From Vibrio methylphosphonaticus (GTDB lineage: Bacteria; Pseudomonadota; Gammaproteobacteria; Enterobacterales; Vibrionaceae): a DNA stretch of 64,000 nucleotides. The notes beneath the pieces are model-generated. The model was given only the letters and a program-made list of their open reading frames with translations. It did not search any database and had not been told where the DNA came from. Each line of letters begins with the position of its first letter. The first letter of the stretch is position 1. Positions 27,859 through 36,368 of this stretch are shown piece after piece. Made by a program: the position numbers and the translations under genes. Location: positions 62,001-126,000 of the forward strand of contig NZ_JAMKMS010000011.1 of NCBI RefSeq assembly GCF_023634655.1. The letters run 5' to 3'.

Positions 27859-28101
27859 CTAATCAACCGTCGCAAGAATGCTATCGGCAGTGCCCATCGA
27901 AACGGCTTTATCCGCCACGTGACGTCCACCATCATCATAAAGTGAGATCTTAAATCCTTCATCATCAGACAAAAGATCTTCCATCGGAGCTTTCAACCAC
28001 ATCGCCGCAATATCACCGCATGTTTTACTAAAGGCTTCGCCCAACATGATCTTTTCGTTTGCGACTTGGTATACCACCCGAATCTTTGATTGTTGAATCA
28101 T
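27859..28101 (-). CDS. Small conserved-looking hypothetical protein (80 aa)
   Basis: The start at 28101 (MIQQSKIRVVYQ) has a very strong ribosome site (GGGAGGAAG) directly upstream; the ATG at 28140 does not. The product is soluble, with a single Cys (TCGDIAAMWLK) and acidic middle (DLLSDDEGFK). A terminator follows. I do not recognise a named family. An inverted repeat (28186-28193 with 28200-28207) lies about 90 bp upstream and could be regulatory. Confidence 0.8.
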   Translation of the reverse strand: MIQQSKIRVVYQVANEKIMLGEAFSKTCGDIAAMWLKAPMEDLLSDDEGFKISLYDDGGRHVADKAVSMGTADSILATVD

Positions 28102-28326
28102 TGCTTCCTCCCTAGACACCACTGTTTCCAGAGTGAACATTGATTCTAATCAATTTCTTAAGAAGAGCTACTCTCAAAAATGAGAATCTTAAATTTTGCT
28201 TTAAGATCAATATACTGTGACATAGATCTTATATTCATATAGTGATAACTATTTGGCATATAAGCACTCGGTTGAATAGCTTTTATGTCGCTATGCCAAC
28301 CTGAAAAAGCCTGACTTACCCGCCTC

Positions 28327-29565
28327 TTACAACAGACTAGAGGGTACGTAAATCTCCTCTTTACGATTCACATAGCCATAATCTGGAAACATTGGTTTGC
28401 CATCTAAATAACGTCGTAACATGTCCCCTGCGACCGTGCTAATGATCGTTTTCACATCCTTTGATTGGTACTTTCGCTGCAGTTGAAGAATCTGCCCCCA
28501 TTCACCTTTCGGCGTCGCAATCGCAATTGAAAAGACGCCCGCCTCAAATTTACCGGTCGCTAATGCAATATCTGCATGGCAATTGCTTTTGGTCGCAGCC
28601 GCTAATGCCAAAACAGCACCTAGTGGTTCTCCATCAGCCGTCAATGGTGATGACGTCTTATCACCGAGTATCCATGTGGCACCGCAATATTGGGCTAAGG
28701 TCTCATCGTCTTGTAACCATGCCGACAAATATCCCTTGGTCGCATGCTCAGATATGGCAATTGTCGGCTTATGAGCATCCACAAGATGGCTAATACGAGA
28801 CAGCATTGGCTCGTCAACACTGACCACATTTTGATGCAGTAGCTTCTCTATCATGGCAAGAAGACGAACACCCTTTTCAACATCTTGGCTCGGTCCAAAT
28901 AACTTCACCTCGATAAAAGGCAAGTAAGAACGGTAACCAAGTTCATAGCCATCTGGCAATGCAATGACCGACAACGTATCAGCGATACCGGACTCAGAAA
29001 GACCAAACGTATAGAGGCGGCGACATTCACGCCCCTCAGTCTGTCCAAACTGTCGCTTCAGATCGGGTAGAATTTGTTCGGTTGCCATCTTTTTAAATTC
29101 ACTTGGCACACCTGGGGTAAAATAAAATAAGCAATCATTGATATACATCTTGAAGCCACACGCCGTCCCTATGGGATTGTCCACAATAGAGGCACTTTCT
29201 GGCAGTACGGCCTGTTTGATGTTGCTCTCAGGCATAACCTTACCACGAGAGGCGTAGAAAGCTTCTAGGGTCGCTAACCATTCTTCATTTAGTACCAGTG
29301 GCTCTTCTGCAGCTTCAGCCGCAACTTCAGCGCTGAGATCGTCGGACGTAGGCCCAAGACCGCCATTGACAATAACCACGTCAAGATTCAAGCTCAACAT
29401 AATCAATTCTTGTAGCAGTGACGCTCGCTGATCTCCGACAGTAGAACGCTTATACATCGAAAAACCGTTCTCATAAAACACTCTACTAAGCCATGCAGCG
29501 TTCGTATCGACAATATCGCCATACAAGACTTCTTCACCTGTACTTAGCATTGCAATTTTGGTCAT
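28327..29565 (-). CDS. yfaY: CinA-family protein YfaY
   Basis: A 412-residue protein close to E. coli YfaY, which also lies near nrdAB. Residues 1-170 form the molybdopterin-binding-like MoCF domain with LSTGEEVLYGDIVDTNAAWLS and VNGGLGPTSDDLS, linked to pyrophosphatase activity on ADP-ribose or NAD-type substrates in CinA proteins. The C-terminal half corresponds to the nicotinamide-nucleotide amidase domain, but the active-site ESCTGG-type motif is replaced by ISEHATKGYLSA, so amidase activity is doubtful. AAGGA precedes the ATG. It is divergent from the TetR gene. Confidence 0.9.
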   Translation of the reverse strand: MTKIAMLSTGEEVLYGDIVDTNAAWLSRVFYENGFSMYKRSTVGDQRASLLQELIMLSLNLDVVIVNGGLGPTSDDLSAEVAAEAAEEPLVLNEEWLATLEAFYASRGKVMPESNIKQAVLPESASIVDNPIGTACGFKMYINDCLFYFTPGVPSEFKKMATEQILPDLKRQFGQTEGRECRRLYTFGLSESGIADTLSVIALPDGYELGYRSYLPFIEVKLFGPSQDVEKGVRLLAMIEKLLHQNVVSVDEPMLSRISHLVDAHKPTIAISEHATKGYLSAWLQDDETLAQYCGATWILGDKTSSPLTADGEPLGAVLALAAATKSNCHADIALATGKFEAGVFSIAIATPKGEWGQILQLQRKYQSKDVKTIISTVAGDMLRRYLDGKPMFPDYGYVNRKEEIYVPSSLL

Positions 29566-29664
29566 GGTTTTTCCTTTTGATTTTTTTCATAAGAATGACA
29601 CGAGTTGTTTAAATAGCAATAGTGATTTCATCGCAATCATCTAATTACGTTCGTTACGACCTTC

Positions 29665-29680
29665 TAGACTGTACGGTCTA
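29665..29680. promoter_or_regulatory. NemR-type operator in front of the TetR gene
   Basis: TAGACTGTACGGTCTA is a near-perfect 16-bp palindrome (one mismatched arm pair), 48 bp upstream of the regulator's ATG, in the divergent yfaY-tetR region. NemR-family repressors bind palindromes of the TAGAC...GTCTA type, so autoregulation is likely. Confidence 0.7.
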
Positions 29681-29727
29681 ATCTTTCAGAGTTACAATAT
29701 GCATAAATTTCTAGGAATGGCGGACGT

Positions 29728-30297
29728 ATGGCCGATTTAAAACAAACACTTCTCAACGCTGGGTTTGAACTCATTAGTGAACATGGGTTCGCTGGCATTG
29801 GCATTATGAAGATCATTCAACAAGCGAAGGCGACAAAAGGCTCTTTCTATCACCATTTCAAATCGAAGGAAGATTTTGGCCGTCAGCTATTAGAAGACTA
29901 TTTTGAGAACCATCTCAACACACTCAACCATTATCTTGAAGACAGCTCCATTCCGTTTGAACAACGCGCAATCCATTATTTCGAATTTTGGTCAGAATCA
30001 AAAGTGACGGAAGATTTTCAGATTAAATGCTTAGTCGTGAAATTATCTGGTGAAATATCAGGGACATCATCGAGCATGCAAGCAGAGTTAGATAACGGCG
30101 CTAATAAAGTGATTAGCCGCATGACCGATTACTTTGTATCTGGCAATGAACAAGAGCTGCTGGATATAGAAACACCACACATGGCATCACGAACACTCTA
30201 TGCTAAGTGGCTAGGGGCGACGTTGCTTTGCGCAATACAAAAAGACCGAACACATTTAGAACAAGCCATGACCGAAACAAAAACGCTCATAAAATAA
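29728..30297 (+). CDS. TetR-family regulator, NemR-like
   Basis: A 189-residue TetR/AcrR-type repressor. The N-terminal helix-turn-helix (about 20-47: HGFAGIGIMKIIQQAKATKG, then SFYHHFKSKEDFG) binds DNA. The C-terminal domain resembles E. coli NemR, including Cys101 in QIKCLVVKLSGE, which lines up with NemR Cys106, the sensor of electrophiles and hypochlorite. Aldehyde or electrophile sensing is therefore plausible. A TAGAC/GTCTA palindrome is 48 bp upstream, and related sites lie before the sulfatase/maturase and aldehyde dehydrogenase operons. It is convergent with the sulfatase gene. Confidence 0.9.
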   Translation: MADLKQTLLNAGFELISEHGFAGIGIMKIIQQAKATKGSFYHHFKSKEDFGRQLLEDYFENHLNTLNHYLEDSSIPFEQRAIHYFEFWSESKVTEDFQIKCLVVKLSGEISGTSSSMQAELDNGANKVISRMTDYFVSGNEQELLDIETPHMASRTLYAKWLGATLLCAIQKDRTHLEQAMTETKTLIK

Positions 30298-30318
30298 GGG
30301 CTGCAAGCAGCCCTTTAC
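30295..30318. terminator. Terminator between the TetR gene and the sulfatase
   Basis: AAGGGCTG CAAG CAGCCCTT hairpin starting in the regulator's stop codon, followed by TTACTCTTTAT. It could serve both convergent genes. Confidence 0.75.
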
Positions 30319-30363
30319 TCTTTATACCTTTGATACTCTTTATATTGGTTAATTGAACACGGT

Positions 30364-31866
30364 TTAACGCCCAATTCCCGACGCATCCACTGCATCGGGT
30401 TCAAACGTCACAGGAGGCCATTCTTTGAATGTCTCTAAGTGCTGTTGTACGGCCGCTTGAGCAGGACCAAACGCCCACATTTTTTTACCCATCCAATTGA
30501 TATACATCCCGGACTCCTCAGCAGCTCGCTCATAAGGGTCGCGGCGTAAGTTGAAAAGCAGCGGCGCATTAAGTTCTTCTTTCGGCCCACTCCAACCATG
30601 ATTTTGTACAACAAAGTGAGCTTTCCAATCACCAACACGAACCGCTTGTAGACGATCACGCTCGTAGTAAATGATCTCCTTTCGATTTGAAGGGGCGAGC
30701 TCAGTTAGCATCGTCATTTGATTGTAACCATCTAAATGCGCTTTAAAACCTTCATAACCTGTCAGCATTTTCTGTTTAAGGTCGCTTGGTCCACCCGCGG
30801 CTTCAACCAATGTAGGTAACCAATCCATTCCATCAAACACACCATTATGTACTTTTCCGGCAGGGATTTTATCCGGCCAACTCACAAGCAACGGCGCACG
30901 CACCCCCCCTTCCCAAGTCGAACCTTTTTCACCATGATATGGCGTCATGCCACCATCAGGCCAAGTCATAATTTCCGGTCCATTATCCGCCGTAAATATC
31001 ACGATGGTATTATCTGCTACGCCTAATTCTTCTAATTTAGCGAGCATCTCACCCACATGGTCATCAAGATCCTTCATGACTACTTCTTGTAGCCCCCAAC
31101 CATTTTGACCAAGCATCGCTTCATACTCTGGTGACAAATGGGTCCAAACATGACCTCTCGATGGGCAATACCACGTGAAGAAAGGTTTATCTTCCTTGAC
31201 TGCATTTTCAACAAAATTAATAGCATGCTTGTTAACTTCATCGTCCAAGGTACGCATACGTTCTATCGTCAACGGCCCGTCATCTTCTATGATTTGCCCA
31301 CCTTTGCCATCTGACTTCGAGTGAATGACATTTCGTGGGGCAAATTTCTGGAACGCTTCGTCTTGTGGCCAATCTGGGTCTTCCGTGTATTCCATCGCAT
31401 TTAAGTGATATAACCAGCCCCAATATTCATCGAAGCCCTTCATTGTCGGCAATACTTCATCCCTATCACCGAGATGGTTCTTACCAAATTGACCCGTTGT
31501 ATACCCTAGTGTTTTCAGTATCTCCGGTAGCGTCGGTGTTTCGGCGCTAAGCCCTACAGGACTACCTGGAAGACCAACAGTGTGCATACCCGTCCGAACG
31601 GGGAATTGCCCCGTAATAAACGCTGAACGCCCTGCGGTACAAGAAGGCTGAGCGTAATAATCTGTTAACAGCATGCCTTTTTCAGCAATACTGTCGATAT
31701 TAGGAGTCTCGCTACTCATCACGCCTCGATGGTAGGCGCTTAGATTCGATATACCGATATCATCAGTGAAAATAACAAAGATATTCGGCGGTTTTTCATT
31801 CGCGTTGGCGAGTGAGCTTAACCCTAATAAACTAACGACTAACCATTTCATTAATATACGGTGCAT
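30364..31866 (-). CDS. Periplasmic arylsulfatase-type sulfatase, Cys-type
   Basis: A 500-residue enzyme of the formylglycine sulfatase family that hydrolyses sulfate esters. A signal peptide ends at ANA (about residue 23). Metal-binding Asp pair FTDDIG and the nucleophile motif C-T-A-G-R (Cys76-Arg80) are followed by SAFITGQFPVRTGMH. Other blocks are GKNHLGD, TADNGPE and GSTWEGGVRAPLLVSWP. Cys76 must be converted to formylglycine, and a maturase is encoded three genes upstream in the same operon. The substrate is unknown. Confidence 0.93.
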   Translation of the reverse strand: MHRILMKWLVVSLLGLSSLANANEKPPNIFVIFTDDIGISNLSAYHRGVMSSETPNIDSIAEKGMLLTDYYAQPSCTAGRSAFITGQFPVRTGMHTVGLPGSPVGLSAETPTLPEILKTLGYTTGQFGKNHLGDRDEVLPTMKGFDEYWGWLYHLNAMEYTEDPDWPQDEAFQKFAPRNVIHSKSDGKGGQIIEDDGPLTIERMRTLDDEVNKHAINFVENAVKEDKPFFTWYCPSRGHVWTHLSPEYEAMLGQNGWGLQEVVMKDLDDHVGEMLAKLEELGVADNTIVIFTADNGPEIMTWPDGGMTPYHGEKGSTWEGGVRAPLLVSWPDKIPAGKVHNGVFDGMDWLPTLVEAAGGPSDLKQKMLTGYEGFKAHLDGYNQMTMLTELAPSNRKEIIYYERDRLQAVRVGDWKAHFVVQNHGWSGPKEELNAPLLFNLRRDPYERAAEESGMYINWMGKKMWAFGPAQAAVQQHLETFKEWPPVTFEPDAVDASGIGR

Positions 31867-31884
31867 CCTGCCTCCTAAATATAT

Positions 31885-32286
31885 TTATTCTACTTGTTTG
31901 ACTCTATTATCATCATTTTTAATAAGCATAATTCCTACTACTCCAAACCCTATTTCAAGCAGTAGATAAAAGATTAAAATCCCATTTGGAATCCCATCTA
32001 TCGCCATACTGATGGCGCGGCCCAAACCCAAGCCCCACATAAACACAATCAAACTTTGTAGTGCGGATCGAGCCATTTGTTGTGTTCCAAAAGCGCCCAT
32101 AAGCCAGTAGACCGCTAATGCAAGATAAAGCCCCATTACGGCACGAAAAATATGACTTACGTTTGTTGGTGAAGCATCTATATCAAACAAAAAAGGTAAA
32201 GTGACACTCGGCACCAATCCATACATTAAGGCAATTGGGATCAGCCCAAGTACTGCGAGTAACAGGAATTTTTGAGTATGCGTCAT
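31885..32286 (-). CDS. DUF4345 family small membrane protein
   Basis: A 133-residue protein with four predicted membrane helices and the DUF4345-like segment FRAVMGLYLALAVYWLMGAF. It is 18 bp upstream of the sulfatase gene and in the same operon. Function is unknown; a role in transport or in membrane support of the sulfatase pathway can only be guessed. Confidence 0.8.
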   Translation of the reverse strand: MTHTQKFLLLAVLGLIPIALMYGLVPSVTLPFLFDIDASPTNVSHIFRAVMGLYLALAVYWLMGAFGTQQMARSALQSLIVFMWGLGLGRAISMAIDGIPNGILIFYLLLEIGFGVVGIMLIKNDDNRVKQVE

Positions 32287-32366
32287 GTTGCTTCTCCTAT
32301 TTATTCTTACAGACTAGTTGCTGGTATCAATAAAGCAAATATACAGATTGAATAGAGTAAGTTAGC

Positions 32367-32834
32367 TTAAAGCCCTATCTGAATGAGTAGGTCTTGTAGA
32401 TTGAAGTGCGTACTTAAATTCAATGCATTAACGAGGCTATAGCTTAAGCCACTCCAGCACAGAATAGACAGTGACAATAAAATGAAGGTTGTAACGTGAT
32501 TTTGCCTAAGTCGACTTGCAACCAAGGTGTACAATGGAATGCCAACGAGAACAGGGGCGAGTGTGGCCATCGTTTTATTGCCGTACCTTTTCCATACAAC
32601 TAAGAAGCGCCTTAGCTTTGGCCGATAGGGTTGAAAGTTTTTTCTCGCATAAAGGTAGAAAGAGTATCGGCCGATAAACCAGCCAAAACATCCTGCCATC
32701 AAAGCTGGAACAACATTAAACAACAACATTTCGGGATAACTAAAACCCACAAAGCCTGCTAATGCAGGGCCAGTATATGTTTTCCAAATACTGAGCAGCG
32801 CCATGACCAAGCCGAGTAGCAAATAACTATCCAT
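32367..32834 (-). CDS. Unrecognised small polytopic membrane protein
   Basis: The start is set at 32834 (MDSYLLLGLV) with GGGTGAG upstream, 5 bp after the maturase stop, implying coupling. The 155-residue product has about four hydrophobic helices separated by a basic loop (YARKNFQPYRPKLRRF). It has a loose resemblance to small export or DedA/YqaA-like membrane proteins, too weak to assign. Its place between the sulfatase maturase and DUF4345 gene suggests a role in uptake of, or efflux from, the same pathway. Confidence 0.75.
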   Translation of the reverse strand: MDSYLLLGLVMALLSIWKTYTGPALAGFVGFSYPEMLLFNVVPALMAGCFGWFIGRYSFYLYARKNFQPYRPKLRRFLVVWKRYGNKTMATLAPVLVGIPLYTLVASRLRQNHVTTFILLSLSILCWSGLSYSLVNALNLSTHFNLQDLLIQIGL

Positions 32835-32838
32835 GTTC

Positions 32839-34080
32839 TCACCCAGTATGTGTGTATGTACTTTTCTCAATGCTATTAAGCTCAAGTATATGCGTTATCA
32901 CCGGGTCAATATGATGAAATATTTGTTTCCAGCCTTTGCATAAATAGTTGAGACCTGGGTTACCGTACTTATCGTTGATGATGCGATTCTTTGGACACTC
33001 ACCATGACACGAAAATTTAAATGTGCATTCCAAACATTGCTTAGGTAGCGCCCTTTGTTTCGCAAAGCCAAAGGTCATTTGCTGTTTGGATAAAGCGATT
33101 GCCTGCAAAGGCATCTGTTCTATATTGCCAATTTTATGCTCAGGATGGACATAGTGGTCACAGGCATAAACATCACCATTGGGTTCTACGGCAATACCCT
33201 TACCGCATATATCGTTCAACGTGCACATCGAACTTGATTTGCCCATCCAGATTCCAAAAAAATTCTCAAAGTAAGGAATATGGACTTTGCCAAAATCGTG
33301 CTTTACCCATTCATCAAACACCGTTGTTAAAAAATCTCCCCATTGAGTCGGAGTAACGCTCCAGCTCGTTGTTTGAGCTGATACTGGGATGATTGCCGCT
33401 TCAGAATACTGGACCCATTTGGCCTCTTCATCTCGGTCTACGACTGGGATAAATTGAATTTGTGATGGCTGAATGACATCTCTTATGAATCGATATACGT
33501 CTAGAGGGTGATCGCCATTAATGTTATTGACGCAGGTAAGAGTCGCAAAATGAATGTCATAGCGCTTTAGACGTTCAGCAGCTTCTAATACCTTGGTAAA
33601 CGTGCCCTGCCCACAGCGATTTTTACGATAGGTATTATGTAGCAGCTCTGGCCCATCAATACTCAAACCAACACTAAACGTGTATTTCGCCAAAAACTGA
33701 CACCATTTTTCATTGAGTAACAACCCATTTGTCTGAATATCATTCACGATTTTCACATTGGGCTTGGCGTATTTCATTTGAAGCTCGACAATTCGCTCAA
33801 AATAATCAAGACCTAACATTGGCGGCTCACCACCATGCCAAGAGAAGATGATCTCTGGTGTGTTCTGACCTTGAATATATTGACGAATATAACGCTCTAG
33901 CATCTCATCACTCATCTTATATGAACGATTCTTGGGATACTCGAGTAGCTGTTGTTTATCCAAATAATAGCAATAATCACAGTTGATATTACACACAGCT
34001 CCAATTGGTTTTGCCAGCGCCTGAAACTTGGCGTGGGGCTTACCTTGGAACTGGGGTACATCGAGATGATAGCGAGACAT
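32839..34080 (-). CDS. Anaerobic-type sulfatase maturase (radical SAM/SPASM)
   Basis: A 413-residue cytoplasmic enzyme that converts the active-site Cys or Ser of sulfatases to formylglycine without oxygen. The radical SAM cluster motif is CNINCDYCYYL (Cys30, Cys34, Cys37). The two auxiliary clusters of the SPASM domain are shown by CTLNDICGKG, VYACDHYVHPEHKIGN, CLECTFKFSCHGECPKNR and the late LCKGW. The sequence FSWHGGEPPMLG is typical of anSME/AtsB proteins. It is the first gene of the minus-strand operon that ends with the Cys-type sulfatase, with an operator-like palindrome about 70 bp upstream. Confidence 0.95.
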   Translation of the reverse strand: MSRYHLDVPQFQGKPHAKFQALAKPIGAVCNINCDYCYYLDKQQLLEYPKNRSYKMSDEMLERYIRQYIQGQNTPEIIFSWHGGEPPMLGLDYFERIVELQMKYAKPNVKIVNDIQTNGLLLNEKWCQFLAKYTFSVGLSIDGPELLHNTYRKNRCGQGTFTKVLEAAERLKRYDIHFATLTCVNNINGDHPLDVYRFIRDVIQPSQIQFIPVVDRDEEAKWVQYSEAAIIPVSAQTTSWSVTPTQWGDFLTTVFDEWVKHDFGKVHIPYFENFFGIWMGKSSSMCTLNDICGKGIAVEPNGDVYACDHYVHPEHKIGNIEQMPLQAIALSKQQMTFGFAKQRALPKQCLECTFKFSCHGECPKNRIINDKYGNPGLNYLCKGWKQIFHHIDPVITHILELNSIEKSTYTHTG

Positions 34081-34140
34081 AATGTCGTTCCTCTACAGAG
34101 TGATTTCAAACTGTTCAATCATTGACAAGAATTAAACTCG

Positions 34141-34170
34141 CTTAATACAAACCGGTCAGTTTGCATTAAG
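34141..34170. promoter_or_regulatory. Operator-like dyad A upstream of the maturase operon
   Basis: Arms CTTAATACAAAC and GTTTGCATTAAG (11 of 12 pairs) flank CGGTCA. The core ACAAACCGGTCAGTTTG is 68-84 bp upstream of the maturase ATG. The inner part (minus strand AAACTGACCGGTTT) matches 10 of 14 bases of the TetR-gene palindrome. It could alternatively act as a hairpin after the upstream sulfatase gene. Confidence 0.6.
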
Positions 34171-34180
34171 CGAAAATTTT

Positions 34181-35923
34181 TTACTTCACGTTTTCAAATG
34201 GATTCCATTGCTCGTCTACAGGTACGATACCCATTTTCTTTTCGTATTCTTTATAAACGGACAACATGAGTTGGAACTGCTCAGGGAGTTGACGTTTTAG
34301 GTCAATCATTTCAGCAGGGTCTAACTTGGTGTTATACATATGCCACTCACTGTCCCCTCCCATCCCTTTCGAAATGCGAATGATCTTAAAATCACCCTGA
34401 AGAAGAATGCCACTGCCAAATAATTCGAACGGGATGGCATTGCCGTCGCTATGAACAGTGTCTCGTTCTCCTTGCAAATAAGGCATGATGCTTTGCCCAC
34501 TCATTGGCGCTACTTTTCTGCCTTTATATTGACCTCCCGCAGGCTCTACATCGGCAGCGTCCAAAATCGTAGCGGCGAGATCTTTTACTTGAGTCAGTTC
34601 ATTGGTTTGAGTTCCGGCATCTAGAGATTGGTTCTCTCCTAGTACACCTTTTGCAGGCTTGACGATTAAAGGAACACGAACTCCACCTTCTGCTGTATAA
34701 GCTTTGAACCAAGACAACCCACCAGTAGATGCACTTGCCCATTCAGGGCCCAAAGAGACACTCGAATTCGCACTACCCAGGTTTTCGGTACTGTTATCAA
34801 AGTGGTGGTCTGTCCAAGTACGAATGAGGTCACTGACATTTTTACCCGTGATATCCGTGGCTTCCGGACCATTATCTGCAAGATAGATAATATACGTATT
34901 GTCGTACTCGCCAATCTTCTTGAGATAGTCCGTCACCTGGCCTATTTGCTGGTCTTGAAGCTCCATCATCCCCATCGCAATGGCCATTTTCTTGCCATAC
35001 CAATGCTTTTGCTCATCAGACAAATCATCCCATGGTCGGCTCAATGAATTTCGATCAGACATCCTGGCGCTACTTGGAATCACGCCCATCTCCTGCATTC
35101 TTTTAAAGCGGCTCTCTCGAACAGAGTCCCACCCATGCTCTACGTAGTAGTCAATTTTGTCTTCAAATGACGCTTTAGGCGCTTGAAGTGGCAAATGAAT
35201 CGCGGTGAATGGTAAATAAGCAAAGAAGGGTTTCCCAGAATCCTTATTGCTGTCAATCATGCTGATTAGCTCTTCGGTATAGCCTTGATCTGAATACTCT
35301 CCCGGATACTTATCTTTTACCTGTTCGCCATTTTGATACGTCGGCTCTACCTCAACACCTGGCATTTCCCCTTTTTGCAGCGCGTTTGCTGTCGCCTCAT
35401 TTTTTGCAGGGAACATCATATCTCTATTGAAATGATTCGAACCGCCAGCCAAAATTCCGTAGCTCTGTTCAAAACCTCGATCATCAGGTAGGAAACCATC
35501 GTCATGGCCCAAGTGCCATTTTCCAGAAAGGTAAGTATGGTATCCATTATCACGAAGCAGCGTCGCGACGGTGACACCATCTTTAGTAAGGTAACCTTCG
35601 TAACCTGGCTTGCCAATAGCTGGCGGATAGACGGCATAGTCGAACGTACCCAATCCAACTTCATGACTGTTTGCACCGGTTAGCATCATAGATCGTGTGA
35701 CAGACGATGTTGGTGACGCATGGAAGTTGGTAAATTTCACCCCTTCTTCAGCCAGTTCCATCAGGTTTGGCGTTGATACTTCAGAGCCAAAGGGTTGCGT
35801 ATCAGCAAATCCTACGTCATCACCAACGATAAGTAAGATATTGGGTTGTTCCTGTGCAGCGAAGGCGTTAGGCGCAAAAGAGGCGGCGATTGCCGTACAC
35901 AGGATCGTTTTTGAATTGTTCAT
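34181..35923 (-). CDS. Arylsulfatase (AtsA-like), Ser-type active site
   Basis: A 580-residue sulfatase with a signal peptide ending AFA (about residue 22). It aligns by eye with Pseudomonas AtsA around the nucleophile, but the motif reads S-S-V-T-R (Ser73-Arg77) where AtsA has C-S-P-T-R. Metal ligands DD in IVGDDVGFAD, SGKWHLGH and LADNGPEA are present. A Ser-type sulfatase can only be activated by a radical SAM maturase, which is encoded just downstream. The Val in place of Pro/Ala at the third position is unusual. It is the last gene of the aldehyde/alcohol dehydrogenase operon. Confidence 0.92.
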   Translation of the reverse strand: MNNSKTILCTAIAASFAPNAFAAQEQPNILLIVGDDVGFADTQPFGSEVSTPNLMELAEEGVKFTNFHASPTSSVTRSMMLTGANSHEVGLGTFDYAVYPPAIGKPGYEGYLTKDGVTVATLLRDNGYHTYLSGKWHLGHDDGFLPDDRGFEQSYGILAGGSNHFNRDMMFPAKNEATANALQKGEMPGVEVEPTYQNGEQVKDKYPGEYSDQGYTEELISMIDSNKDSGKPFFAYLPFTAIHLPLQAPKASFEDKIDYYVEHGWDSVRESRFKRMQEMGVIPSSARMSDRNSLSRPWDDLSDEQKHWYGKKMAIAMGMMELQDQQIGQVTDYLKKIGEYDNTYIIYLADNGPEATDITGKNVSDLIRTWTDHHFDNSTENLGSANSSVSLGPEWASASTGGLSWFKAYTAEGGVRVPLIVKPAKGVLGENQSLDAGTQTNELTQVKDLAATILDAADVEPAGGQYKGRKVAPMSGQSIMPYLQGERDTVHSDGNAIPFELFGSGILLQGDFKIIRISKGMGGDSEWHMYNTKLDPAEMIDLKRQLPEQFQLMLSVYKEYEKKMGIVPVDEQWNPFENVK

Positions 35924-35936
35924 GGTTCACCCTTAT

Positions 35937-36359
35937 TTAATGAGCACTTTGGGACATCCAGTGGAGCATATCCAGTGCTCTAGGATGGTTCTGTTTAGCG
36001 GCTTTACCTATCCAGCTCACCGCTATAGAGTCGTCTTTCTCGCCACCAGTCCCTGCCGCGTACATAAGACCAAGCTGTATTTGAGCGTCAGCATTCCCTT
36101 GATTCGCTGCATGTGATATCCATTTCCGTGCTTTTTGCTGGTTCGATTCAAGATATTCACCGCCTGAGTCGACGCCATGTAGATAAAACATACCAATATC
36201 GTATTGTGCTACCGCGTCACCTGCATAGCCGTTTTGAAACGTTGCTCCAATCTCACTAGAAAACGTCTCTGGCGTGTCAGTTGCGTGCCCTAGAAACGCT
36301 ATGCTAATAACAAGTAAGCTGAGAAAACTAAGCAACCAATGTTGAATGCGTTTATTCAT
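35937..36359 (-). CDS. Exported Sel1-repeat protein
   Basis: A 140-residue protein with a signal peptide (cleavage near GHA, residue 26) and two to three Sel1/TPR-like repeats: AVAQYDIGMFYLHG, ARKWISHAANQGNADAQIQLGLMYAAG and AVSWIGKAAKQNHPRA. Such repeats bind other proteins. It is 13 bp upstream of the Ser-type sulfatase and may help assemble or localise periplasmic components. The partner is unknown. Confidence 0.85.
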   Translation of the reverse strand: MNKRIQHWLLSFLSLLVISIAFLGHATDTPETFSSEIGATFQNGYAGDAVAQYDIGMFYLHGVDSGGEYLESNQQKARKWISHAANQGNADAQIQLGLMYAAGTGGEKDDSIAVSWIGKAAKQNHPRALDMLHWMSQSAH

Positions 36360-36368
36360 AATCTAACG

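Noticed and set aside
34141..34170. Dyad as a simple terminator of the upstream sulfatase gene
   Set aside because: On the minus strand it is followed by CGAGTTTAATT, with no proper T-run; similarity to the site at 39491 favours an operator, although a dual role is possible.
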